Under the pieces are notes generated by a model. That model ran no database searches and had not been told where the DNA came from. It saw only the letters and a program-made list of their open reading frames with translations. From Pseudoramibacter fermentans (GTDB lineage: Bacteria > Bacillota > Clostridia > Eubacteriales > Eubacteriaceae), in contig VOGB01000003.1 of NCBI GenBank assembly GCA_009493725.1, positions 372,001 through 436,000 on the forward strand: 64,000 bases of DNA, in the 5' to 3' direction. Positions 24,144 through 33,091 of this stretch are shown piece by piece (the first letter of the stretch is position 1; each line of letters opens with the position of its first letter). A program made the position numbers and the translations under genes.

Positions 24144-24186
24144 CGGGTGCATAATGTCATCAACCTAAACAAAAGGAGCTATTCAC

Positions 24187-25677
24187 ATGACAAGACAAAG
24201 CATACTTCAATCACAATATGGCCTGTTTATTGACGGCGAATTCAGACCTTCGTCTGATCAAGCCACTTTTAAGGTGACCAATCCAGCAACGGGTGAACAG
24301 CTTGCTGAAGTGGCGGAAGCGACAAAAGAAGATGTAGACGCAGCGGTCAAAGCAGCCTGGAAGGCTTTTCCAGCCTGGCGCGACACAGAACCTGGCAAAC
24401 GCGCTGCGGTCTTATATAAAATTGCGGATATCATTGACGCCAACAAAGAAGCATTGGCGCGGATCGAAACCCTCGACAACGGCAAACCCATTCGGGAAAC
24501 CACGACCATCGATGTGCCCTACGCGGCGGACCATTTCCGCTACTTCGCCGGCGCCATCCTCACCCAGAAGGGCAACGCGTCGGTGCTGGACGGCGGCCTT
24601 CTGAGCATTGAATTGCGCGAACCCATCGGCGTCGTCGGACAGATCGTCCCGTGGAACTTCCCGTTTTTGATGGCCGCCTGGAAGCTGGCGCCGGCGCTGG
24701 CCGCCGGGGACTGCGTCGTCATTAAATCCTCCTCGACGACCCCGCTCAGCCTGTTGGCGCTGATGGAATTGATTCAGGATGTGGTGCCGGCCGGCGTCAT
24801 CAACGTGATCAGCGGGAAGGGCTCCCGTTCCGGCCAGTATCTGCTGGATCACCCGGACGTCCGCAAGCTCGCCTTCACCGGATCCACCGAGGTCGGCTAC
24901 AATGTGGCTCGGGCCGCCGCAGACAAGCTCATCCCGGCGACCCTAGAATTGGGCGGCAAGAGCGCGAACATTTTCTTTGACGACGCCAACCTCGAACAGG
25001 CGATCGACGGCGCCCAGCTGGGGATTCTGTTCAACCAGGGGCAGGTCTGCTGCGCCGGCTCCCGCATCTTCGTGCAGGACGGCATTTACGACGAATTTGT
25101 CGCAAAACTGACCGAACAATTCGGCAAGGTCGTTCAGGGCGACCCGCTGGACCCGGCGACCCAGGTCGGCTCTCAGATCAACGCTGGACAGGTCAAGAAA
25201 ATCGCCTCCTACATCGACATCGCGAAAGAAGAAGGGGCGACTGTCGCCGTCGGCGGTGAAGTCAACACCGAAGGAGACCTCGCAAAAGGCAATTTCTTCA
25301 AGCCGACGTTAATCACCGGCGTCACCAACGACATGCGCGTCGCGCAGGAAGAAATCTTTGGGCCGGTGGCCGTCGTGATCCGCTTCAAGACTGAGGACGA
25401 AGTGATCGCCATGGCCAACGATTCGGAATACGGCCTGGGCGGCGGCGTCTGGACCCGCGATATCACCCGCGCGCTGCGCGTGGCGAGAAAAATCGAAACC
25501 GGCAGAATGTGGGTCAATACCTACAACATGATCCCGGCGGGCGCACCCTTCGGCGGCGTGAAAAAATCCGGCTACGGCCGCGAAACCGATTTGGCTATTC
25601 TCGACGCCTACACGGTCAAAAAGAACATCATGATCAATTTGTCCGATGCGCCGTCTGGGTTTTTCCCGATGGCCTAG
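24187..25677 (+). CDS. NAD(P)-dependent aldehyde dehydrogenase
   Basis: This 496-residue ALDH-superfamily enzyme oxidises an aldehyde to the acid. Seen are GQIVPWNFPF, FTGSTEVG, the general base glutamate in LELGGKSANIFF, the catalytic cysteine in GQVCCAGSR, and EEIFGPV. The overall sequence resembles betaine-aldehyde and gamma-aminobutyraldehyde type enzymes, but the substrate cannot be fixed. Being divergent from a MocR gene recalls gabR-gabTD, without a transaminase here. The first ~250 bases use AT-richer codons than the rest of the gene. AAAAGGAG precedes the ATG. Confidence 0.92.
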   Translation: MTRQSILQSQYGLFIDGEFRPSSDQATFKVTNPATGEQLAEVAEATKEDVDAAVKAAWKAFPAWRDTEPGKRAAVLYKIADIIDANKEALARIETLDNGKPIRETTTIDVPYAADHFRYFAGAILTQKGNASVLDGGLLSIELREPIGVVGQIVPWNFPFLMAAWKLAPALAAGDCVVIKSSSTTPLSLLALMELIQDVVPAGVINVISGKGSRSGQYLLDHPDVRKLAFTGSTEVGYNVARAAADKLIPATLELGGKSANIFFDDANLEQAIDGAQLGILFNQGQVCCAGSRIFVQDGIYDEFVAKLTEQFGKVVQGDPLDPATQVGSQINAGQVKKIASYIDIAKEEGATVAVGGEVNTEGDLAKGNFFKPTLITGVTNDMRVAQEEIFGPVAVVIRFKTEDEVIAMANDSEYGLGGGVWTRDITRALRVARKIETGRMWVNTYNMIPAGAPFGGVKKSGYGRETDLAILDAYTVKKNIMINLSDAPSGFFPMA

Positions 25678-25714
25678 GACTTTTCCAATACCTCCAAAAT
25701 AACCATTACACGAA

Positions 25715-25746
25715 ATGCCCTCTGCCCTGTGCAGGGGGTATTTTTT
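25715..25746 (+). terminator. Terminator after the aldehyde dehydrogenase
   Basis: ATGCCCTCTGC pairs with GCAGGGGGTAT (with G-T pairs) around CCTGT, followed by T residues. Confidence 0.88.
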
Positions 25747-25786
25747 GTCATCTTACGAAAGTCATTTGGTTAGTTACCTTCCTGCA

Positions 25787-25815
25787 TTGCATATCGTTAA
25801 CAATTTTGATATAAT
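25787..25815 (+). promoter_or_regulatory. Promoter of the FIST-GGDEF gene
   Basis: TTGCAT and TATAAT are separated by exactly 17 bases. Confidence 0.72.
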
Positions 25816-25915
25816 TCTAATGAATAATTAACATACATATTTAATGTACGCCGCATAAGACAGCGCAGCTGCTGCGGTGCACAAAACCACGGCTAATCTT
25901 AGAAATAATAGAAAA

Positions 25916-27697
25916 ATGATTCAAAAAAAATATATTATTCACGGAAAATACACCTTTGAGGACATGGTTCGAGACGTTAAAAGTCAGCCGATGTACGCGT
26001 CGGCGTCGGACCGTGTTCTTTTGATGTTTGAAAGCGAAAACGACACGGAACAGATCGCGGCGCACCTGGCTTTTCTGAAGGAGAATCTGTCGGACGTCAA
26101 GGTCTTTGGGATGACCCTTCTCGGCAAATTGAAATCGGACATGATACTGGCGGAGCAGACCACCTTCTGCAGCCTGATGCTATTCGAAACCAGCCGCGTG
26201 CAGGTCGTCGGTGCGGACACCGCCGACGTGCCGGCGAAGACGGCGGCGGCGGATTTTCTCAATCGGGTCGATCGGCGGGACCTCAAGGGCATTTTGTTTT
26301 TGACCGGGATCAAATCGACTCAGCCCTCTGATTATTTGGAGATTGTCGCCGAGGAACTGCCTCACACGCCGATTTTCGGGGCGCAGGCCGGCTCCAAAAA
26401 ACTCAATTCCGATCAATTTTACGTGTTCTGCGGCGCGAAAATTTATCAGGACGGCGCGGTGGCGGCCGCCTTTAATGGCGAAGATCTTGAAATTGAAACC
26501 GATCAAGTACTCGGGTGGAAGCCGCTGGGGCGGGAGCATCAGGTGACGAAGGCCTCGGAGAACGGACTCGTCGAGACCATCGACAAAAAACCGGCGATGG
26601 CACTTTACGAAAAATACCTCGGCCTCAAGCCCGACGCTAATTTTTACGCGAACAATGCGGCTTTTCCGCTGCTGGAACAGACCGGCAACATGATGTCCGC
26701 GCGCATTCCCTTCGATTTTAACGAGCAGGGCGCCATTCGTTTCTTCACCCCAATGCCGGAAGGGGCGCGGGTGAGCCTCTCTTATTCCAGACGGGGGATG
26801 CTCCTTGAGCACGCCTTTAACTGCGCCAAATGGATTGCCTCTTTTAAGCCGGAAGCCATGATCCTCATCACCTGTTTGAACCGGCGGCTTTTGCTCGGCA
26901 ATGCTGATTCAGATTTAGAGCTCAGCTATTTTACACAAGTGGCGCCGCAGGCCATCTGGGGCTACGGTGGCAGCGAAATTTTACAAACCGGGCGGAACGG
27001 TGGGATTCTCAACAGTAGCATCGTCGCGGTGGCCTTTCGCGAGGGAGCGCCGAAAGCCGGGCCGCCGGTTCGCGTGAACGGTGACAAATTAGAGGACGAA
27101 AGCGATCAGCCTATCGAGTTGTCCGACCGACTGGTGACGTTTTTGGAACAGACCACCGCCGAACTGCACGAGGTCATCGACAAGCTTCAAGTGATCGCCA
27201 GCCACGACCAGCTGACCGGGCTGGCCAATCGGCGGCTTTTGAGTGAGACGACCAACGGCCTGATCGAAAGGGAAAAAGCCGGAGAAGCCTTCTCCGCGCT
27301 GATGTACGACGTCGATTATTTTAAAAAAGTAAACGACACCTTTGGGCACAAAGCGGGCGATGCCATTCTCTGTGAAATCACTGAAGTCGTCAAAAAACAG
27401 ATCCGCCGGTCGGATATGTTGGGCCGCTGGGGCGGAGAAGAATTCGTTTGTCTGTTTCAAAACGCCAGCCTGACCGACGCCACCTACATCGCTGAGCGCG
27501 TCCGCTGGGCCGTAGATCAGCACCGATTTGCACATGTCGGCCATATCACCATCAGCATCGGCGTCGTGACGCGCCACGAGGGAGAAACGGAGGAAGCGAT
27601 GTTTATCCGCCTCGACAGAATGCTCTACCAGGCGAAAAACGGCGGCCGAAACCGCGTCGTCACCGAAGCCGGGAAAGTCATTACGTCAGAAAGCTGA
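25916..27697 (+). CDS. FIST sensor domain plus GGDEF diguanylate cyclase
   Basis: Residues ~20-210 match a FIST N domain and ~230-370 a FIST C domain, a pair thought to bind small ligands such as amino acids. A short helical linker leads to a GGDEF domain from ~residue 410: DQLTGLANRR, DVDYFKKVNDTFGHKAGD and the intact active site RWGGEEF. The enzyme should make cyclic di-GMP. An RxxD inhibitory site is not obvious. There is no signal peptide or membrane segment, so the sensor works in the cytoplasm. I prefer the ATG at 25916 (593 residues); a GTG at 25877 is possible, and neither has a strong ribosome site. It is a single gene. Confidence 0.9.
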   Translation: MIQKKYIIHGKYTFEDMVRDVKSQPMYASASDRVLLMFESENDTEQIAAHLAFLKENLSDVKVFGMTLLGKLKSDMILAEQTTFCSLMLFETSRVQVVGADTADVPAKTAAADFLNRVDRRDLKGILFLTGIKSTQPSDYLEIVAEELPHTPIFGAQAGSKKLNSDQFYVFCGAKIYQDGAVAAAFNGEDLEIETDQVLGWKPLGREHQVTKASENGLVETIDKKPAMALYEKYLGLKPDANFYANNAAFPLLEQTGNMMSARIPFDFNEQGAIRFFTPMPEGARVSLSYSRRGMLLEHAFNCAKWIASFKPEAMILITCLNRRLLLGNADSDLELSYFTQVAPQAIWGYGGSEILQTGRNGGILNSSIVAVAFREGAPKAGPPVRVNGDKLEDESDQPIELSDRLVTFLEQTTAELHEVIDKLQVIASHDQLTGLANRRLLSETTNGLIEREKAGEAFSALMYDVDYFKKVNDTFGHKAGDAILCEITEVVKKQIRRSDMLGRWGGEEFVCLFQNASLTDATYIAERVRWAVDQHRFAHVGHITISIGVVTRHEGETEEAMFIRLDRMLYQAKNGGRNRVVTEAGKVITSES

Positions 27698-27710
27698 ACA
27701 GGACAAAACA

Positions 27711-27747
27711 AAAGACAGCTCGTACTTTTTTGGTACGAGCTGTCTTT
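27711..27747. terminator. Bidirectional terminator between FIST-GGDEF and ABC genes
   Basis: AAAGACAGCTCGTAC and GTACGAGCTGTCTTT form a perfect 15-bp stem with a T-rich loop, between convergent genes. Confidence 0.93.
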
Positions 27748-27768
27748 TCGTTTGCCGCAAAATCCTTA

Positions 27769-29724
27769 TCAATCCAATTCGAGCTTGCCGGTGTACAGCT
27801 GGTAATACATGCCGTGTTTGGCGATAAGTTCGTCGTGAGTGCCCCGTTCGACAATGCGGCCGTGGTCCATGACCATGATCGCGTCGGCGTTGCGGATGGT
27901 CGAGAGCCGGTGGGCGATGATGAACACCGTCCGGCCGATCATCAGCTTGTCCATCCCGGCCTGAACCAGCGCTTCGGTCCGGGTATCGATCGAGGACGTC
28001 GCTTCGTCGAGGATCATGGCCGGCGGGTCCGCGATGGCGCACCGCGCGATGGCGAGGAGCTGCGCCTGGCCCTGGGAGAGGCCTTCGCCGTTGCCCGAGA
28101 TGACGGTGTCGTAGCCATTGGGCAGCAGGTTGATGAATTCGTCGGCGTTGGCGAGCCGGGCCGCGGCGTGAACCTCCGCGTCGGAGGCGTCCAGCTTGCC
28201 GTAGCGGATATTGTCGGCGACCGTCCCGGTGAACAGGTTGGTTTCCTGGAGCACGAGCCCGAAGGAGCGGCGCAGGTCCGCCTTTTTAATTCGGGTGATG
28301 TCGATGCCGTCGTAGCGGATCTGGCCCCGTTCGATATCGTAGAAATGGGTAATCAAATTCGTGATGGTCGTCTTGCCGGCGCCGGTGGAGCCGACCAAGG
28401 CGATTTTCTGCTTCGGCTTGCCGTGGATCGTGATGTCGTGGAGAATCGGCTTGTTGGCCTCGTATTCGAAATCGACGTGATCCAGCGTGATCGCGCCCTC
28501 GAGCTTGCGGTAGTGAATCACGTTTTTCGAACGGTCTTCCATGCGCCACGCCCAGGTTTCGGTGCGGTGGTCAGCTTCGAGGAGCTTGCCATCGCGGATG
28601 ATCGCGTTGACGAGGGTCACGTCGCCGTCGTCTTCTTCCGGCATTTCGTCCATCAGCGTGAAGATGCGCTTCGCGCCGGCCAATGCCATGATGATGGAGT
28701 TGAGCTGCTGGGAGATCTGGCCGATCGGCATCGAGAAGCTCTTGGTCAGATTGAGGAAGGCGATGAGCCCGCCGAGGGTCAGCGCTGTGTGGCCGGAAAG
28801 CATCATCAGTGCGCCGACGATCGCGACAATAATGTAGAGCAGGTTGGACATGTTACCCATGACCGGCATCAGGATGTTGGCGTAGGTGTTGGCGCGTTCG
28901 GCGTCGCGGAAGAGCTGTTCGTTCTTTTTGTCGAAGGTTTCGATAGAGGCGTCTTCGTGGTTGAACACCTTGATGACCTTTTCGCCGGACATCGATTCTT
29001 CGATGTACCCGTCGACGATGCCGAGGGAATTCTGCTGGCGGATGAAGAATTTCGAGCTCATCCCGGTGATTTTGCCGGAGACGGCGATCATCAGCGCGAC
29101 GCAGACCACAGCCAAAAGCGTCAGCGGCAGCGAAGTGACGAGCATCGAGATGAAGACCGCGACGATGGAGATCAGCGCCGAGAAGGACATCGGAATCGCG
29201 ATGGACAGCATCTGGCGCAGGGTGTCGGTGTCGTTGGTGAACCGGGACATGACGTCGCCGTAGGCGTGGGTGTCGAAGTATTTAATCGGCAGATCCTGCA
29301 TCTTCGTGAACATTTCGTCGCGGATATCCTTTTGAATCCCCTGGGAAATGGTGACCATGATCCGGTTGTAGAGCAGGTTGCACACTGCCCCGACCGCAAA
29401 CACGACGCCCATCACGATAACCGTGTGGAGCAGCGGCGCGAAATTCGGATGGGACTGCTTGAGCATCGGGGTGATGAAGTCGTCGACGACGTTGCCGATG
29501 AACAGCGACGATAAGGCGCCGACGATGGACGAGACAATGATGAAGATGACCACCGCGGTGAACCGGAAGCGATAATTGCGGCCGATGTAGGCCAAAAGCC
29601 GTCTGATGGTGGCGCCGTCGATGGCGTCGGCGCGGGAGGGCGCCGCCTTCGGGATCGGGTGATCCATGCGGTTGCCTTGTTCGTCAACGAAGTGACCGTC
29701 CTTGAATTTACGCTTCTTCGCCAT
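27769..29724 (-). CDS. ABC exporter subunit B (catalytically complete Walker B)
   Basis: This 651-residue half-transporter has six membrane segments followed by a nucleotide-binding domain. The NBD shows Walker A GSTGAGKTT, Walker B MILDEATSSID with the catalytic glutamate, and a non-standard signature LSQGQ. The N-terminus carries a ~50-residue extension before the first helix. With the partner gene upstream it forms a TM287/288-type heterodimeric exporter, in which the degenerate ATP site pairs the partner's Walker motifs with this LSQGQ. The substrate (drug, lipid or peptide) is unknown. It overlaps the partner gene by 17 bases. Confidence 0.92.
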   Translation of the reverse strand: MAKKRKFKDGHFVDEQGNRMDHPIPKAAPSRADAIDGATIRRLLAYIGRNYRFRFTAVVIFIIVSSIVGALSSLFIGNVVDDFITPMLKQSHPNFAPLLHTVIVMGVVFAVGAVCNLLYNRIMVTISQGIQKDIRDEMFTKMQDLPIKYFDTHAYGDVMSRFTNDTDTLRQMLSIAIPMSFSALISIVAVFISMLVTSLPLTLLAVVCVALMIAVSGKITGMSSKFFIRQQNSLGIVDGYIEESMSGEKVIKVFNHEDASIETFDKKNEQLFRDAERANTYANILMPVMGNMSNLLYIIVAIVGALMMLSGHTALTLGGLIAFLNLTKSFSMPIGQISQQLNSIIMALAGAKRIFTLMDEMPEEDDGDVTLVNAIIRDGKLLEADHRTETWAWRMEDRSKNVIHYRKLEGAITLDHVDFEYEANKPILHDITIHGKPKQKIALVGSTGAGKTTITNLITHFYDIERGQIRYDGIDITRIKKADLRRSFGLVLQETNLFTGTVADNIRYGKLDASDAEVHAAARLANADEFINLLPNGYDTVISGNGEGLSQGQAQLLAIARCAIADPPAMILDEATSSIDTRTEALVQAGMDKLMIGRTVFIIAHRLSTIRNADAIMVMDHGRIVERGTHDELIAKHGMYYQLYTGKLELD

Positions 29725-31456
29725 TGACCTGGCCTCCTTTCATTTGCATCTGAGTGTCGTAGACCTCGCGGTAGATGTCATTGCGCGCGATGAGTTCGGC
29801 GCTGGTGCCGACGTCGGCCACGCGTCCGCCGTCCATGACGATGATCCGGTCCGCGTCCTCAATTGAGGAAATCCGCTGGGCGATGATCAGCGTCGTCGTC
29901 CCCGGGATGATTTCCTTCAGACCCTGGCGGATCTTCGCGTCGGTCTTCGTGTCGACGGCCGAGGTGGAGTCGTCGAGAATCAGAATCTTCGGCTTGGCCA
30001 GCACCGCGCGGGCGATACAGAGCCGCTGCTTCTGGCCGCCGGAGACGTTGGTGCCGCCCTGCTCGATCATCGTGTTCAGCCCGTCGGGCATTTCCTTGAT
30101 GAATTCGTCGGCGCAGGCGACCTCACAGGCGCGCCACAGCTCGGCGTCTGTGGCGTTTGGATTCCCCCAGCGCAGGTTGTCGGCGATGGTCCCGGCGAAG
30201 AGCACGTTCTTCTGCAGCACCATGCTGACCTGATCGCGCAGGACCTCCATGTCGATTTTTTTCACGTCGACGCCGCCGACGTAGACGGTGCCGGTGGTCG
30301 CGTCGTAGAGGCGCGGGATCAGCTGTACCAGCGACGATTTCGCTGAGCCGGTGCCGCCGATGATGCCGATGGTTTCCCCGGATTTGATCGAGAGGTTGAC
30401 GTCCATCAGCGAGAGCTTGTTCGGGTCGTCGGCGTAGGAGAAACTGACGTTGTCGAAGACGATCGAGCCGTCTGTGACGTTTTTGATCGGGTCCGGCGCG
30501 TTGGTCAGCGAGCTTTCGGTGTTGAGCACTTCGACGATACGTTCGCCAGACGCCTGAGCGATGGTGAGCATCGTGAAAATCATCGACAGCATCATCAGGC
30601 TCATCAAAATCATCATGACGTAGGTGATCAGACTGGTGAGCTCGCCGGTGGTCAGGCTGCCGGCCACGATGAATTTCGCGCCGAGCCAGGCGATGATGAT
30701 CATGCACGCGTACATGACCACCTGCATCAGCGGGCTGTTGAGGGCCATCAGCTTTTCAGCTTTGCTGAAGGTGGTGTAGACGTCGCCGGAAATGCCGCGG
30801 AATTTGTCGATTTCGTGGTCCTTGCGGACGTAGGATTTGACGACACGGATGCCGCGCAGGTTTTCCTGGACGACGGTGTTGAGCTTGTCGTAAATCCTGA
30901 AAACCTTGCGGAACAGCGGGTGGGCGAATTTGATAATCAGCCCGAGGCCCACCGCCATGATCGGAATCGCGATCAGGAAGTAGACCGCCAGCTGGGCGTT
31001 GATCATCAGGCTCATGACCAGTGCGAAAATGAGCATCAGCGGCGCCCGGAAGGCGATGCGGATCAGCAGCATGTAAGCCATCTGAACGTTAGTGATGTCG
31101 GTGGTCATTCGGGTGACCAGACTCCCAGTGGAGAAGTCGTCGATGTTTTTAAACGAGAAAGTCTGGATTTTTTCGTAAATATCGTGGCGCAGGTTTTTCG
31201 CCAGCCCCGTCGAGGCGGTCGCACAGAATTTCCCGGCCAGCGCGCCGAAGCTGAGGGACAGGCACGCGGCCGCGAGCATGATCAGCCCGTAGAACCAGGT
31301 CGCGCGCATGTCGCCGCGGTTGAGCCCTTCGTCGATCAGGCGCGCCATCAGCAGCGGGATGATGATTTCCATGACGACCTCGAGGGTCACAAAAAGCGGG
31401 GAGAGCATCGATTCGCGTTTGTACTCGCGGATACTCTCCGACAATTTTTTGATCAT
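29708..31456 (-). CDS. ABC exporter subunit A (degenerate Walker B)
   Basis: This 582-residue half-transporter has six membrane segments over residues ~20-300. The NBD follows: Walker A GGTGSAKS at ~367-374, a canonical signature VSGGQ at ~471-475, and Walker B ILILDDSTS, in which Asp496 replaces the catalytic Glu. That substitution is typical of the non-hydrolysing site in heterodimeric exporters. GGAGG precedes the ATG. The gene is first in the two-gene operon and divergent from a MarR gene, its likely regulator. Confidence 0.92.
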   Translation of the reverse strand: MIKKLSESIREYKRESMLSPLFVTLEVVMEIIIPLLMARLIDEGLNRGDMRATWFYGLIMLAAACLSLSFGALAGKFCATASTGLAKNLRHDIYEKIQTFSFKNIDDFSTGSLVTRMTTDITNVQMAYMLLIRIAFRAPLMLIFALVMSLMINAQLAVYFLIAIPIMAVGLGLIIKFAHPLFRKVFRIYDKLNTVVQENLRGIRVVKSYVRKDHEIDKFRGISGDVYTTFSKAEKLMALNSPLMQVVMYACMIIIAWLGAKFIVAGSLTTGELTSLITYVMMILMSLMMLSMIFTMLTIAQASGERIVEVLNTESSLTNAPDPIKNVTDGSIVFDNVSFSYADDPNKLSLMDVNLSIKSGETIGIIGGTGSAKSSLVQLIPRLYDATTGTVYVGGVDVKKIDMEVLRDQVSMVLQKNVLFAGTIADNLRWGNPNATDAELWRACEVACADEFIKEMPDGLNTMIEQGGTNVSGGQKQRLCIARAVLAKPKILILDDSTSAVDTKTDAKIRQGLKEIIPGTTTLIIAQRISSIEDADRIIVMDGGRVADVGTSAELIARNDIYREVYDTQMQMKGGQVNGEEA

Positions 31457-31594
31457 AATTGCCTCCTTCTTAATGATTAACTTTGCTTAGTCTTTCTATT
31501 ATAACAATAATAATGGTGAAAAGATGATAAAAAGCGGATTAAAAAGAGGTTAAAATGTTACATTTTCCTGTAATTATTTTTATGTGTCCCACAC

Positions 31595-31623
31595 TTGATT
31601 TAATGGGTTAAAAGGTTTATTAT
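31595..31623 (+). promoter_or_regulatory. Promoter of the MarR gene
   Basis: TTGATT and TATTAT are 17 bases apart. The palindrome GTGTCCCACAC (31584-31594) directly precedes the -35 and may be a regulator site for this divergent region. Confidence 0.55.
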
Positions 31624-31668
31624 TTAAACAGACTGATAAATATGTAATGCTTGAAAACAGGGGGAAAT

Positions 31669-32169
31669 ATGGACGCAGTTGACGAAACGAGAGGCTTCGG
31701 ACCGGAATTTATCAAACTGGTACTGACGCTGAATAAAGGGAGCATCACCCAGTATTTGAGAGAAAAGGCGGAATTGATGGAGCTGCGCTACGGCGAGTTC
31801 ATCGCCTTTCTTCAGATTTTGCGGGCGGATGAGGAAGGCAGAAAAACGACGGTATCTTCCCTCAGCCGAGCCAATCACTGCACCAAATCCAACATGTCGC
31901 AGATTGTGCGGGTGCTGGAGGAAAAAGACTACGTGGGCCGCGTGCCGAGCCAAAGGGACCGCCGCACCGTTTTTCTCGAAATGACGCCACACGCCAGAGA
32001 CGCGATACTGAAGCACCGGCTGTTTCTCGATACGCCCCTCAACGAAGCGGCCAAACGCATGGGACCGGAGAAATCGGGCCAGCTCATCACGCTGCTCTGG
32101 GAGCTGTGGCGCACAATGGAGCAGATCGCGGAAGAAAAAGAAGAAACCGGCCATACAACAAACACCTGA
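31669..32169 (+). CDS. MarR-family transcriptional regulator
   Basis: This winged-helix regulator of 166 residues has its recognition part at residues ~60-110: TTVSSLSRANHCTKSNMSQIVRVLEEKDYVGR, then the wing with SQRDRRTVFLEMTP. The ATG at 31669 has AGGGGGAAA before it; the in-frame TTG at 31651 has no such site. It is transcribed away from the ABC exporter operon and probably represses it in answer to a ligand. Its stop codon is part of the terminator hairpin that follows. Confidence 0.88.
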   Translation: MDAVDETRGFGPEFIKLVLTLNKGSITQYLREKAELMELRYGEFIAFLQILRADEEGRKTTVSSLSRANHCTKSNMSQIVRVLEEKDYVGRVPSQRDRRTVFLEMTPHARDAILKHRLFLDTPLNEAAKRMGPEKSGQLITLLWELWRTMEQIAEEKEETGHTTNT

Positions 32170-32196
32170 TTCTTACGAACCAGGTGTTATTTTTTT
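32160..32196 (+). terminator. Terminator overlapping the MarR stop codon
   Basis: AACACCTG (32161-32168) pairs with CAGGTGTT (32181-32188), followed by ATTTTTTT. The left arm includes the last two codons and part of the TGA stop. Confidence 0.88.
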
Positions 32197-32217
32197 GCCA
32201 AAATAGTTGATATTGAT

Positions 32218-33024
32218 TTAAATCGTCGGATTCAAGTCGGTGTCGGCGACTGCGATGAAACGTTCGATGTGGGCGTAAGCGGTCACGTCCATGTCCAGCG
32301 GCGTGACGACAACGTAGTTGTGGTTGACCGCGTAGTCGTCGTAGCTCAAATCCTCAGCGTTGTCGTCGTGATTCGGCGCGACCTTCATGTCGAAGTACAT
32401 CGTGTGGTCGTCCTCGCCCTGGGTCTTCGCGAAGGAATTGGCGTAATTGTGGCGCCGGCCCATTCGAGAGACGATAGTGCCCTTGATGTCGGCGTCGGGG
32501 CAGTTGGGCGTGTTGATCGAGAGGATGTAGTCGCGGTTGTCCGGCTGATTGACGAACCAGCGGGCGGCCTTCAGGGCGTATTTCGCCGAGTAGGTGTAGT
32601 CGTAACGGCTGCCGCCGTTTAAGGACATGGCGATCACTGGGACGCCGTTGAAATAGGCGGCCGACGACGCGCCGATCGTCCCCGAGTGAAGAATGTCGTA
32701 GGCGACGTTGGAGCCGTGGTTGATGCCGGTGACGACGAGATCGGGCCGGGTGTCGGGATCGGTTAGGATCGCTTCAAGGGCGACAGAAACCGAGTCGTAG
32801 GGCGTGCCGAAGACGCGGTAGCCCTTTTGAAGCGCCGGATCGTCCGGCTCAAAGGGTTCGGCGTGGACCTTCAGCTGTCCGCGCACCGCCTTGGAATGGG
32901 ATTTGGCGGATTGAGGATCCGCCGGCGCGGCGACGACGATTTCGCCGAGCTTTTTCATCTCAGCGGCCAGGGCGTGAATGCCCGGCGCGTCGAAGCCGTC
33001 ATCGTTGGAAAGTAATATTCTCAT
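32218..33024 (-). CDS. surE: 5'/3'-nucleotidase SurE
   Basis: SurE removes phosphate from nucleoside monophosphates, and sometimes from short polyphosphate, using a divalent metal. The 268-residue protein opens with the metal site MRILLSNDDGFDAPGI and has VVTGINHGSN and HSGTIGASSAAYF in the active-site wall. The start at 33024 (ATG, AAAGGA 7-8 bases upstream) is preferred over an in-frame TTG at 33030. It is a single gene. Confidence 0.94.
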   Translation of the reverse strand: MRILLSNDDGFDAPGIHALAAEMKKLGEIVVAAPADPQSAKSHSKAVRGQLKVHAEPFEPDDPALQKGYRVFGTPYDSVSVALEAILTDPDTRPDLVVTGINHGSNVAYDILHSGTIGASSAAYFNGVPVIAMSLNGGSRYDYTYSAKYALKAARWFVNQPDNRDYILSINTPNCPDADIKGTIVSRMGRRHNYANSFAKTQGEDDHTMYFDMKVAPNHDDNAEDLSYDDYAVNHNYVVVTPLDMDVTAYAHIERFIAVADTDLNPTI

Positions 33025-33091
33025 AATCAAGTCCTTTCTGATTCAATAGGAACCATGCAAAAGTCAAAGGATAACAGCGCATCAATGCGTT

